Shown here: piece by piece, positions 26,001 through 37,287 of the stretch
How positions within the stretch are numbered: the stretch's first letter is position 1
Layout: the number at the start of each line of letters is the position of its first letter
Assembly (NCBI GenBank): GCA_949130495.1
Contig: OX422210.1
Location: 637,818,585 to 637,882,584 of the forward strand
Direction of reading: 5' to 3'
DNA: 64,000 bases
DNA from: Sambucus nigra
Lineage: Eukaryota > Streptophyta > Magnoliopsida > Dipsacales > Adoxaceae
Notes under the pieces: generated by a model
The model's input: only the letters and a program-made list of their open reading frames with translations
What the model was told of the DNA's origin: nothing
Databases searched by the model: none
Made by a program: the position numbers and the translations under genes

Positions 26001-26570
26001 TTTTCATTTCAACTTTAAAATTGCATTCGTAATAGGTACAACCCCTTGGTAATCCTATAACATGGGAACCCCCTTGGTGATCCTGTTACTGAAGATTTTC
26101 TAAATTATTTTCAAGTTATCACACATTAATTTATATATTATTTATACCAAATTATAAGAGTTCATATTTTCTTGAAATGTATTGAATTTTATTAGTTCCA
26201 AGGTTTTGTTAGATTGAAGAGAGTAGTCCTATATTTTTAGCACTTCTCACTTTTCTACTTTCTTAAATTCATATCTTTAACTAGAATGTTTTGTTTATAT
26301 TTGAAGCTGGGCATTGATATATATGTTTTCTTATTATCTTTTTTTAGATTTGATAATGGAGACAAACAAAGAAGTGTTGAATCTAATTATTAACACTATT
26401 TAAGACATGAGTGTAAGGAATGTTGGTTTCATTTATAAAAGTGCAAGGAAGCCAATTATTAAACTATTAGTTTTTGTCCTTTCACTTTCTCCATCCTACT
26501 AAACCAGTTCGCTTGTATATGTACTTGGTCCCTAATGCTGCTATATGTGATTATAGTTACAAGTTTGAAC

Positions 26571-26752
26571 AAAGTGTACATTGTTAAATATGTTTCCGAG
26601 TTTGAAAAAGTGCCCTTTATTGATTACTTTCACTTGTTCCACTCTATTAACCATGATCTGGTGTTTATATGTAGTTCTTTTGTGAATCAATATCTCAATA
26701 TGACATTACGTTTGAAGTGTTGTAGTAAAAAATGCACGTTCCCTTTAGATTT
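26571..26752 (+). repeat. Diverged direct repeat, copy 1
   Basis: Shares AGTTTGAACAAA...TTGTTA, TTGAAAAAGTG and AGTAAAAAATGC with 27352-27600, in the same order and orientation. Confidence 0.7.
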
Positions 26753-27351
26753 GACCTAGATTTTGGTCTACTAAATGAGTCAAGAATCGCGCTTTGGTCT
26801 AAGATATAATGAGTCAATGTATTCTACATCCCCTGCTTTTTTCTTTTATATTTTTATATTCCTAAGTTGTTTTATTTTGTTGATTTAGCTTTATTTATTT
26901 TGTTTAAGATTTTTTTGCCAATCTTGTATCTATGCCCAATTTGACACCCAAATAAGCCTATTCTTGAAATTTAGGATTCCATATTTCGTTAGTGAGATTT
27001 TAAAGTTCATTTCTTTTTCGTATGGTGCTTTAATGAAGGAAGTTCGTGGAAAAAGTTTTCGTATCTTTTTAGTAAGGTGCTTTGATTTGTAGATTTTTTG
27101 CATTCTTCGATTCCTTTATTGTTTACGATTGTTGGGTGCCTAAAGTTGAAGATTTAATTTCATGTGTTTGAAAAAAAATCCATGTGAATATTTTAATTCA
27201 GTTTATTTATTTATTTTATTTTATTTTATGCTCTGGGTGGATTATCATCCTGCCCAACTTTCCTTAGTATCATCTATGGTAGTACTAATTTTGAATTGCT
27301 TCGGAATTCAAATGTCCTCGGTCTTTAATGTTGCGAGTTGTGATTGCGTTC

Positions 27352-27600
27352 AAAAGTTTGAACAAAATTGTCCATTGTTATGTTCCCGATTTTGAAAAAG
27401 TGTCCTTTATTGCTTACTTTCACTTGCTCTACCCTATTAAATATATTCATGAGTTTCAAAAAGTGTTCTTTATTGATTAATTTCACCTGCTCCACCCTAT
27501 TTACCATGATTTAGTGTTTACCTACTTCTTTTGTAAATCAATATCATAGTATGACATTACATTTAATGCGCCGCAGTAAAAAATGCGTGTTCACTTTAGA
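27352..27600 (+). repeat. Diverged direct repeat, copy 2
   Basis: Second copy of the 26571-26752 sequence. It has an extra internal duplication of the AAAAAGTG...TTTATTG...TTTCACTTGCTC piece (about 27400 and 27450). Confidence 0.7.
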
Positions 27601-29460
27601 TGTTTATCTTGCACATCTTGAAATTACAATTGCCTCAAACTTTAAGATTTGTAATGGATGGAGAAATGCCAAACTGTTTGCTCGCAAAGAATTTGATTTG
27701 TCACTGTACATTTCACCAAGTCCTAAGGTCTCTATAATAAGCCCAATTGTTATCATATGGTTTATTCCCGAAGGTTCCAATTATTGTTAATCATTTTGTG
27801 ATAATTAGTTTTTGTTGATTTATTACGAGTTACTTATTTGTGTTGATATAATTGAGAAAACTTCCATTTTTATGTTGTCTTACTTAGCGGTCTCTGGTGC
27901 TACATATAAGTCCATGGAGTTTGTTGGCTCTACAGTTGAAAGCGTAACACTAAGATTAATTGAAGTACTCTATGTGAAAGTATTTTTTTTAAAGTAGTTA
28001 TAGACTGACTCAATGATGTGGTGTGAGTGAATTGATCATTCAAACCGTGTGTTGCGTGGATCCCTCACCTACCAATGCACTCTTGCCACATCTCTGTGTT
28101 AACCTAGAATTAAGTTTCTCTATTTAATATTGTTTGGCTTATTTCCTATTTGTTTTATTATTTTGAATTAAAAAGATCGGAGAAATTATGACATTATGCA
28201 ACATGGTCATTGATTCTGTTGGGGAGAATGGCATTATGAGGTTAGTGTGACAAGTCATTAAATATTCTTTGAAAATATATTGCATTACTGTTTGCCAGGA
28301 GCTTTGTCATTCTAAAGTTACATTTGTTATTTAATGAAGAAATAGATGAATTGTTGTGTAGAATAGTTCTATAGGACATCGAAATTTACACATAGAAGTT
28401 ACTTTATTATGTCGAAACTTTACATTGGTGGGCACATGAAGTGGTGGAGAAATGATACCATGTGGGTCTGACATGTTTATCAATGAATTCTAAATATAGC
28501 CCTATTTGTTTTCTAAACTTTAATTTCAAATCAGTTTTAGGTTTGATAATTGGTTTGATCAATCAGTTCCATAATCCATGTGGCATAGGAAGACTTAAAT
28601 CTATATGGCATGTTATGTGAAAAGGTTTGACAAATCTATATGACATATTCGTAAAGATTTTAAAATTCCTAAAGACATATTAGTGTAGATTATAATGAGA
28701 AATTAGTTGGTAAAATAATGATTTTGTTTAATGGGGTTGATATGTGTTTTTGTTTTGTTACTTGAGTAGATTTGTATATACTCTTTGGTTGAATCTTAAA
28801 TGCCGCTAACATTTTATTAGGTATATTTGTTGTGTTTAGTTGTATAAAATGGCTACAATACAATAAGCATCACATTAGATCTCTATAACATAAGTTATCA
28901 TGGTTATGATCGGCTAACATTAAATGGTCTTATATGATGCGTTAAAACGGGCCTCAGCTATAATATAAGTTCTCTAATGTTGCTAAGTATGAAGTTTTTG
29001 ATGTATGGGATGAACATTGGATATTTGAGGATCATGTGCCTCTTTTTTCAATAATTGTCATGCTTTTTATTTGATTTTTTTCTCATTTTACATTTAAATG
29101 TCTGGGGTATGTTATGATTCATAAAATGTTGCTACTCACTTCCACTTTTATAATATATAGATGTATGGGTAGTGAGCTATGCTCACATTCACTTTAACTC
29201 TAATTTGGATCCCTCTTTTTAATCATGTTGAGTAAAATAGGATGTTCAATTTGGCTGTATTTTATATTGTAGATTTTGAACAAAGCATAAGATGTTTGAT
29301 ATTAGTTGTGAAGATTGATTTATTTAGCCTATTTACTTCTAGATTACATTTAGTTTGATATGATTGTTAATTTAAGGTCATTAAGACTAGTTAATTTATA
29401 ATCTTTAAAGATGAGACAATAATATCCCCATTTATTTTGAGGTATGTATGGGTTACTTTT

Positions 29461-29505
29461 TAGGTCAATTCCGAGGACGAAATTCTTTTTGTTAAAGGGG
29501 AGGAA
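29461..29505 (+). promoter_or_regulatory. 3' end of a Ty3-type interior with polypurine tract
   Basis: CCGAGGACGAAATTC followed by TTAAAGGGGAGGAA immediately before the LTR start at 29506. It has the same layout as at 13200-13230 in the family-A element. Confidence 0.8.
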
Positions 29506-31702
29506 TGTAATACCCCGTTATTTTAAAAAAAATATTTATTTGGGTTTGTTCGATAAAATAATTAAAAGATTCGAGATTAAATTTTGAGAATATAAGTGAC
29601 TTATGTTTGAATGAGTTAAAATAATTTAAAGTGATGAATTTGTAATACTAAATAAAAATTTATTTAATTAAATGTAGAAAGAAAATTTAACTATTTTTAT
29701 TAATTGATTTAATAACTAGATTTATTATTCTCTAAAGAGTGGTTCATTTAACTATTTGAGTAATTAGTTAATTGGAAATGATAATTTTGGATTTTAACCC
29801 CGTTTGTAGAAATTGATAATCCAATGTATGAGAATATACTATTCAAAATTTATTTAGAATTTAAAATGTTCTGAAAGTTCAATTGCTCAATAAGGTTTGT
29901 ACCTTACGCTTTAGGAGTAGTACTTTATGTGTTCCAAATTGATGAGATTCGTTACGAGACGCTTATTCATGTAAATAATAATAACCAATATGAAAAAAAA
30001 AATGTAAATGACTTGGGACAATTGATATGCATTAATGGACCCCTTATGATGCAACATGCCCACGTAAAATAATTATGTGTCCCTTTTTGTGTAAGCACGC
30101 AATATGAACCCATATTTGAAACCATGTTATTGTTGATGTGCGTTTGGTATGTAGACGTTAGAAGGAGTACGGGAAATTATTATGATTGGTTTGGTTATTG
30201 AATAGTAGTGTGGATTAATTCGTAGATTTCACGCATAGATATTTAAATTCTTGTCCTAATCTCGTATAATAAACCTGAAATAAATTGCCTTCGCAACTAC
30301 TCTATCTAAACGTAAGTGTATCGGGAGGGTTCCTTGTTTGTATTTCACATTGGTGAGATGTCCCATGCACGAAGTTTAGAGAAGGGTTGTCGGGACGGCT
30401 TAAATCATTTATAAAATTATAAACTTTCAACATTACGTTTTGCATTATGAAGAATCACTTGCATGATGTTTGTCCATTTATCTCTCTATAAAATCGTTTT
30501 AAAATGTATAATGAATCTTAAATGGTAAAACCGAGTCGGGGTAATTGGAGTAGTTGAGGTTTGAGTATTTTTATCGGAGGGAATAATTACGTGTTAAAAT
30601 GTCAATATTGATTGAACATGTTAAATGAATGGGCGGGTATCGTGAAAGAACACCCCGATATTTTGATTTGTAAATTCCCGACCATGCGAATACCAGGTGG
30701 CGTCAGGACATAAAACGTGATTTTTATGGTTTATTATGTTATTTGAATCTCGGAGATGTGAATAACAGGTTGCGTTAGGGCATGAGACGTGATTTTTATA
30801 AATTATTGTGTTACATGTATTTTTGGCCATACGAATACCAGGTGATGTCAGGACATAAAATGTGATTATTTAAATTTGGCGTACCATATGTTTATGATAT
30901 GGACGAGATGAAGGGACGCATGTAGTTACGTGGTAATTAAATAATGAACATAATTGATTAATGAAAATGATTGAGATTAATACATGTGATTACTTAAACT
31001 TGGCGTACCGCATGTATTTGAGATGGCTGAGTGGAAGGGGCGCATGTCAGTTACGTGTTAATGATTTATTGAGCAGGTAGGATACTTATTGATTAGTTAA
31101 TGAGAATGATGAATTAATGATATGAAATGAGATAATTCTAAAATATTGTGAGACTACGTATAGGGGTTGGATCGTTCATTAAATTATATAACTGTGACTT
31201 TATCATCTATGCACATAATTGCTTTGAGCTGTATATCTAAGTTACTTGCTAGGGTTTTAACCCCCTTTTTATGAAAACTAGGTGTTAGGGTTGGACCTCA
31301 CACTTATATGCCTTTCGATCCAGTCGGCGCGTGATATACAGCTCTCAGGGTATTAGCTCCGGAGACATTGGAGTTCTTTACTTCCTCATGTTATCATTTA
31401 TCTTTTCAGTCTACCTTGTATTGAGATGCTAGTTGTATGTTGATACTTAGATTGCTTGTAATATTCATAGACTCTTTAGGGATTGTATTTATGTATTGGT
31501 ATTGAGACAAATTTGCTTATAAATTTGGTTATTGGACATTATGAGTTATATTTGAGGATCATCTCATCGCTTACAAATTATTGTCTATTGTTTCATTTGA
31601 TCTCTTCATGCTGAGAATGATATTATTTTATTTTTAGTATCCCAAGTGATTTTATATTTAGACTTGATCAACCTAAGTGTTAAATTACACATGGGTATTA
31701 CA
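29506..31702 (+). mobile_element. 3' LTR of a truncated Ty3-type element (2197 bp)
   Basis: Starts TGTAATACCCCG after a polypurine tract and ends GGGTATTACA. No matching 5' LTR is present upstream in this window, so the element is 5'-truncated or rearranged. Inside are a stem-loop module (30316-30370), three imperfect copies of an ACCAGGT..GTCAGGACATAAAA unit near 30685, 30760 and 30835, and two copies of TTGGCGTACC.ATGT near 30878 and 31000. Confidence 0.82.
30316..30370 (+). repeat. Stem-loop module, copy 7, with compensatory change
   Basis: GGGTTCCTTGTTTG is conserved. The inner hairpin is TTTCAC-ATTG-GTGAGA where other copies have TTTCGC...GCGAGA: the G-C pair has become A-T on both sides. 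The outer stem GGGA/TCCC is extended by GTGTAT/ATGCAC with one wobble. Confidence 0.8.
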
Positions 31703-33730
31703 TCGTCTTTGTAAACTGTTTGGTTGGTCTATTTATACGAAGGCAAGGTTACTCGAGTAACCTTGCAGGCATTAAATGTGATTGACTAGCATTAAATGCA
31801 AAAGTACTATGCCATTAATGTCAAAGATATAGCATTATATGCAAGAGATATTGTGTTTTGGTGGAAAACTTCTCAACCAATTAGAAGTGTGGTGGCATTA
31901 ATGGGGATATGATGTGGTAGCTCAAAGGTTTACCTTAGAGCAACTATGAAATCAGACTTGGTTAACTAGGCCTACCATACTAAGGATAAAACTCACTTGA
32001 GTGTTGTTATCTCGAGTCCCTAAATGCCAGGAATTATGATTCCATAAAGTAAGTGAACTGTGATCCCTACTAAACATGTGGTCATATCAATCAAAGGGGA
32101 TAATATATGAAGTTGAAGTTTCTCGACTGGAAGTAGCTCGAACATTAAGTGTTTTTGTTGGCTAGGAAATGTCTCCAGATGATATATCTAAGGTTAGGGT
32201 TCCTCGAGGAGGTTCCCCTCGAGCACTTGTTTGTGCTAGATAAAGTTTTTCCTAAATGTGCCAAGAGGATTGGCTATTGCTTTCCCAATGTTACCTTACT
32301 CCCAATCCTCCAAAATAAATCCCTGTGAGGTTTCCCAGAGGAGGTCATTCGATAAAGCATGTAAGTTCTCCCATGCCCTGTAAGGCATGGTCCTTTGAGG
32401 GTACCGAACATCCTTCCCATATTACAAAGTAAATTATTCAAAAAGTAAAATTCAAGATCAAATACATCATGTTTCCTATTACAAGTATTGCCACTCGAGT
32501 AATCTTGGTCTTCATAAGAAGTCCTTCGAGAAGCCTATATGGAGTGTCTTCGTGGGATGTCGTTCGTGAGGTATTTGTGTGTATCCTTTAGTTAGCCTTT
32601 TGCTAAGTATAGAATCATCTCGGATAATCAACCTTTATGAGTACTCCCCCTACATTTTCTCCTTCGTAGAGATATATATTTATTGCATGAAGTTATTAAA
32701 ATTCAACTACTGACTATTATTGAAAAGGTTTCGTCTATACCTTTTTCAATGACTTATTTTCTTTTGTATTTTCATTATGTGTAGTTCTAATTAAGTAGTT
32801 GTGAGATGGACATTTCATAAAGATTTGTCAATTCGATATGTTTTATTTTGTACTTTTATAATGTGCATATTATATATTTGAGTCCATATATATTTTTCTT
32901 TCCTTTTAGGTTTCTATACGACCTATTACACTAATGCAGAACTGTAGTTTGGAGAATGAAAATCTTCAACTAAAAGTCTATATGGGAAAACTCAGTGCAT
33001 CTTCACATGATTGTTTCATCTTGTTTTTTTTTAAGATTCATTTGGTGTTTTTCACATACACATGGTTTTATCTAATATAATCAGCATTTTGTTAACGCTT
33101 TTATTGATTTTAATTTGGATATATTAGTCCCTTTTGTAATATGATAATCATATGGTTTATAAACTCAAATTTTGAATTTCATTGTTTCGAAAGACAAATA
33201 AGGAAGATGCATTAAGTTGTTCGACAAACTTCAAAGTATCCCCGCCTTGAAGTGTACAGTATTATTTTATTTGTTCTTATATATTCAGTTTCTATAATTA
33301 CTACTGTAAATAAAAAAAAATTCACCACACATAGACATACACATACACAAATAAGCTTGGCCAACAAGTTGTCGACTTTGTTTCACCATACATTAATTAT
33401 ATTTTCTTGATACTTTATTTCTAAAATATTGATTCGAACTCTTTTTCTTTACGACTTTTTCCAGCTATGTCATTCAAGATGTTGTTGTTGAAGACTATTG
33501 AGTTTGCTACTCCAAATGTTCTACCAAATGTTCTCACGGTGCGAGCCTCGATTCCATCCATGCCAATAGCCCACCTAATCAAATCTTAAATTAACGCTAC
33601 ATGTTTCCATCAATGCCAATCTCCCAAAACAAATCCATTCAATTAATACATTATCACGCTCATAATGGACCGCAACAAAGGTTATGATTAACAACATGTA
33701 AAAATTTACAATGACAGATTCGACATAAAG
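31703..33730. other. Unassigned AT-rich DNA
   Basis: No gene recognised. A palindromic GTTACTCGAGTAAC lies at about 31749. A short exon-like segment follows TTCCTTTTAG near 32910 and reads LENENLQLK, too short to assign. The stretch ends at the J20-like pseudogene and may be part of a Helitron ending at 34713. Confidence 0.4.
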
Positions 33731-34102
33731 TTTCTATCAATTGTTCGGTATATCAAGTAAGTGTGAGCCTCCCTGAAATAAAGAGAGTGTATAATAAATT
33801 AGCCCTCAAGAACAACCCTAATGTATTGCCGCATGACCAAATAGAGGAGTATACGAGGAGGTTCATTAGAGTACAAGAGGCTTATGAGACTTTGTCAAAT
33901 GAGCATAGTAGAGCTTTTTATAGTATGGATTTGTCTAATGATCTCAATTTGCTTTCTCGGCTAAAAACAAAGATTCGTGGAGAAGCTTGAAGATTGGACA
34001 AATTGGTGGGAGTATCAATTGTCGAAGCTAATGAGAAAAATCACTAACAAAAATTCAAAAGGGAATAATATGTCATGGGGAGCTAGACTTCGCAGGCAGT
34101 AA
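33731..34102 (+). pseudogene. J20-like plastid J-domain protein relic
   Basis: Three overlapping frames together give the core of a small plastid-type DnaJ protein (Arabidopsis J20 class, Hsp70 co-chaperone). FYQLFGIS opens the J domain. After a frame shift near 33755 follow SLPEIKRVYNKLALK and a helix III-like FIRVQEAYETLSN. After a second shift near 33975 comes WTNWWEYQLSKL...MSWGARLRRQ and a stop at 34100. The invariant HPD tripeptide that stimulates Hsp70 ATPase reads NPN. There is no transit peptide and no start codon before the domain (the frame opens at GTG). With two frameshifts and the key motif lost it cannot be a working J protein. It lies about 600 bp before a Helitron 3' end, so it may be a captured gene fragment. 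Confidence 0.85.
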
Positions 34103-34686
34103 TAATGAAGTAAATGTTATGCTTCAAATTTGTGTATATAGTAGCTTTCATGCTGAGTTTTAAGTAGGTAAAAAATGGAAAGTCTTGAAGATTGGCAGCA
34201 GATCATTAAATGGATTTGAATGCCGAGAATATATAATCGAATTTGTCCTTTTCATTGATTCCTTTAAAAGAGTAAAATACGTGGGAATCCAATTCTTATG
34301 CGTTTGATGGTATATTTTGCTTTTATTCATCTTTGAGGTACTGTGCAAAAGAAACATATTGTTTGTGTATTTTTTTCTATCCCTTGCCTTATTAATTTTT
34401 CTTCATACACAAATATGTTGGTTTTCCCTTAATCTAGCAGTAAACTAAGTTATTTAGAATAACTTACGTATTGGTATAATTGCCACAAACTGATTAAATT
34501 GATCATTTTTATATGATAGACAATTACTATTATTGTTAGAGTATTTTTTTTCCTTAAACAAGGTAGATAGTCCTATAAACAAAAAAAACTATGTTCAAAT
34601 TTTCTAAATTTTTTACACATTTGTGCTGTAAAAAATATTTACGACTTAAATTGTTTACAAAGTTAATACTTCATAAAATTTTCTCA

Positions 34687-34713
34687 GTGCCTTTAGGCAC
34701 GAGCATACCCTAG
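34687..34713 (+). mobile_element. Helitron 3' terminus
   Basis: A hairpin with a 6-bp stem, GTGCCT/AGGCAC (34687-34700), is followed by nine bases, then CTAG and a flanking T. This is the Helitron CTRR end on the plus strand. The body lies to the left and probably includes the J20-like fragment. The 5' TC end was not located. Confidence 0.65.
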
Positions 34714-35811
34714 TATGTGTGTGTGTATGTGTGTGTATCATAAGTTCACACACATACAAATTCAATACCAACACAATAATCCCTACCATCACCGCAACTA
34801 CACGATCCCTTTTCCTTCAGCCTTTCCCTCACTCGGTGAACTCAAATCTGTAGTAGCTTGCTCGGATCCTTGAGATATGTCGCCAACATGGTCAACTTGT
34901 TCTCTAGATCTGATTTATTCATGTGTAAGTGATTCAGATCTAATTTGTTGGCTTTCGATCTCACTTGTCTTAAAACATTAAAGACATTTTTGTTAATGTT
35001 TAATGTCACTTTTTCCCACAATTAATCACTTTTACTTTCTCACTCATAACTTGAAGTCGCATTTTATTTTTTCTCACAACTTAATTTATAGTCATATTTT
35101 ATAGTTAATATCACATCCCGGTGTCATTCCCCAATGATAGGGGATCATTGTCATGGATCGATCATCATCCCCGTCGATCAATAATTCTCGCCTTTCACAC
35201 TAATTAGTTTGCGTGAACGGTCAAAATTTTATTATTACAAAATGTTTAATTTTAACCTTAAATTGAATATGTATTCAAGGATTTTCTTTTTCTTCTTCTT
35301 AATTGTCTTTAAATTTTTTAGTAAGGCTTGAAAAACAAATGTTATCAATTTCATTTACTTATTAGTCCTATTAAATTAAACACATGATTTTGTTTTTTCA
35401 ATCAAATTAAAAATATAGAAATAAATTTTATTTTAGTAAGGAAAAAAATCTAACTTAGAAAAATTACAAACAAAGAATATTTCAATCAAGTCAGACATTG
35501 AACATTCTCTTTAAGATAGATAGTGCCCCCATTAATAATGCCTACTATTAAAATCAATGAGCATTTGTCTCTTATAATGCAATATATATGTCACAAGCCA
35601 ATCATTTACTCACCCTGAGAGAGTAACTCGTTAGTATGGATCGTTAAACTATTTTTTTCTATCATTACATGCATTTTCATACGTAACAAGGTATTTTTTT
35701 GATAAAAAAGGCATAATTTTCTAAATAGTCATTTTGCGACGTTGATCATTATCGATTAAGTTAACAGTGAACTATCACGACCTTATTGAATATTTTAGTG
35801 ACCCCTTTTAG
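34714..35811. other. AT-rich DNA, no gene recognised
   Basis: Short GT-rich repeat at 34714-34736, then AT-rich sequence up to the target duplication TGAGT (35812-35816) of the next LTR element. Nothing gene-like seen. Confidence 0.5.
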
Positions 35812-35816
35812 TGAGT

Positions 35817-37275
35817 TGATCGAGTGGAAAAACTGAGCGTCCGTGTAATACGCTAATCATTGTTATCGGCTTCCAATCTCAATACAAAAAAAAAACTACA
35901 CTTGTAACTACACTCTTAAGGAGTATAGTGGCGAGTCTGGGTATCGAATCCACAGGGAATGTTTGATAGAATGTAACTGATTTATTACTTCTAAATTAAA
36001 AGTGAAAAAGATGATGATGGTTGAAAAGGGAAAAAAATAAGTAAATAAAGAAGTTAAATTAATTAAGATGAATGATAAAGTAATCCCCCTAACCCTAGTA
36101 ATTTACCGTATAGAAACCTAGAATTGTAAATTATAAATTTGAATGAATCCAGTCTTTATAGATCCTAAGCATTACATATATGAGGATCAAGCCCGCACCA
36201 TATGAAATCAAAGGTAAATATAAAGCGGTGATACATAATTTTACACACATCATATTCTCAAACATCCCAAGTACCTAGGGCAAGAGAGATTAAAAGATCT
36301 ACAATGGTTGTAAAATTGTCTCGCACGACTCTTTCAAATTTTTAATTTAAATTCTATTTTCTACATAAGTAATTTACATTGGGATGGGTTCATGCATCCC
36401 AACCCTTAAAAACTTAGCTCAACATGATGAAATCAAAATAAAACTTACAAATTAAAGTGTAGGAATTCATAACTAAGTCTAGAAAATTGAGAACATGACT
36501 TGAATTGGGAATGAAAAACTAGAAATCAACAATTAATTAAACTAACTAGGAAAGCAGTAAAAACAATAAATTAAAATTACTTGCAATGGATGAATGATGA
36601 ATCTTGAATAGAACTTTGAATCTTGAATAGTAGACAAACTTCAAAAACTAGGGTTTATGAAAATTTCTACCAAAGAAAACTAAAAAGACTCTCTAAAATC
36701 TGACTTTCTCTCTCTAAAATTCTATTCTACTCTCTAGAATTCGACTCCCCTTGGAATGAGGTAGGGCTTGGCCTTTTATAGCACCAAGTTGCACGAATTT
36801 GACATCAAATTTCGCTTGTGGCACAAGTTTTTGCCAACCAATCACCATAAAATCTGCATAATTAATGACAGAAATTCGCACATCCAGACCGGTCCGTGTC
36901 TCTTCATTATCGCGCAACTTCAAAACATCGTAACTTCTTCACCGTAGCTCGGATTGAGGTGCCGTTTTTTCCAGTATTCTTGTAATTTAGAGATATTCAA
37001 CTTTCTAGTTGGCCCCACCTCTGGACTAAGGATGAAAAATTACGAAAATGCCTTTCAACTCTCCATTTCTTGGTTTCTTTCACTGTTTTGAGTTCTCCTT
37101 TGCACTAACTTACATGAAATACCTGTAAAACACATGAGAAATACACAAAACACGAAATACTTGCCAAAAAAGGTTAGTAGCATAAATAAGAGACAAATCC
37201 AAGCTAATTACACTGCACGGGATCATAAAAATACCGAAATTAAGGGGATAAATACGAAGAATATGTGCCTAATCA
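35817..37275 (-). repeat. 3' LTR (element orientation) 1459 bp
   Basis: Near-identical to 40349-41804, preceded on the minus strand by the polypurine tract. A CT-rich stretch near 36700-36740 and a CTTTTATAGC box (36774-36783, reading TATAAAAG on the minus strand) could be promoter elements. Confidence 0.92.
36775..36782 (-). promoter_or_regulatory. Candidate LTR TATA box
   Basis: TATAAAAG on the minus strand, repeated at the same place in the other LTR (about 41301-41309). It would drive the minus-strand transcript, which then reads the primer site and ORF when starting from the 40349-41804 LTR. Confidence 0.5.
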
Positions 37276-37287
37276 CACCCCCTAACT
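37276..37287 (-). promoter_or_regulatory. Polypurine tract
   Basis: On the minus strand AGTTAGGGGGTG directly precedes the LTR start TGATTAGG. Confidence 0.88.

Larger units (their letters stand above)
24386..29460. other. AT-rich DNA, no gene recognised
   Basis: Five kilobases without a convincing gene. A (CT)n tract lies at about 25110-25135. A diverged duplication is described at 26571-26752 and 27352-27600. Because a Ty3-type 3' end and LTR follow at 29461, part of this may be the worn interior of that element, but no pol motif could be read. Confidence 0.45.

Noticed and set aside
32910..33010. Exon-like segment with LENENLQLK
   Set aside because: Too short and generic (coiled-coil-like) to assign; no neighbouring exons found.
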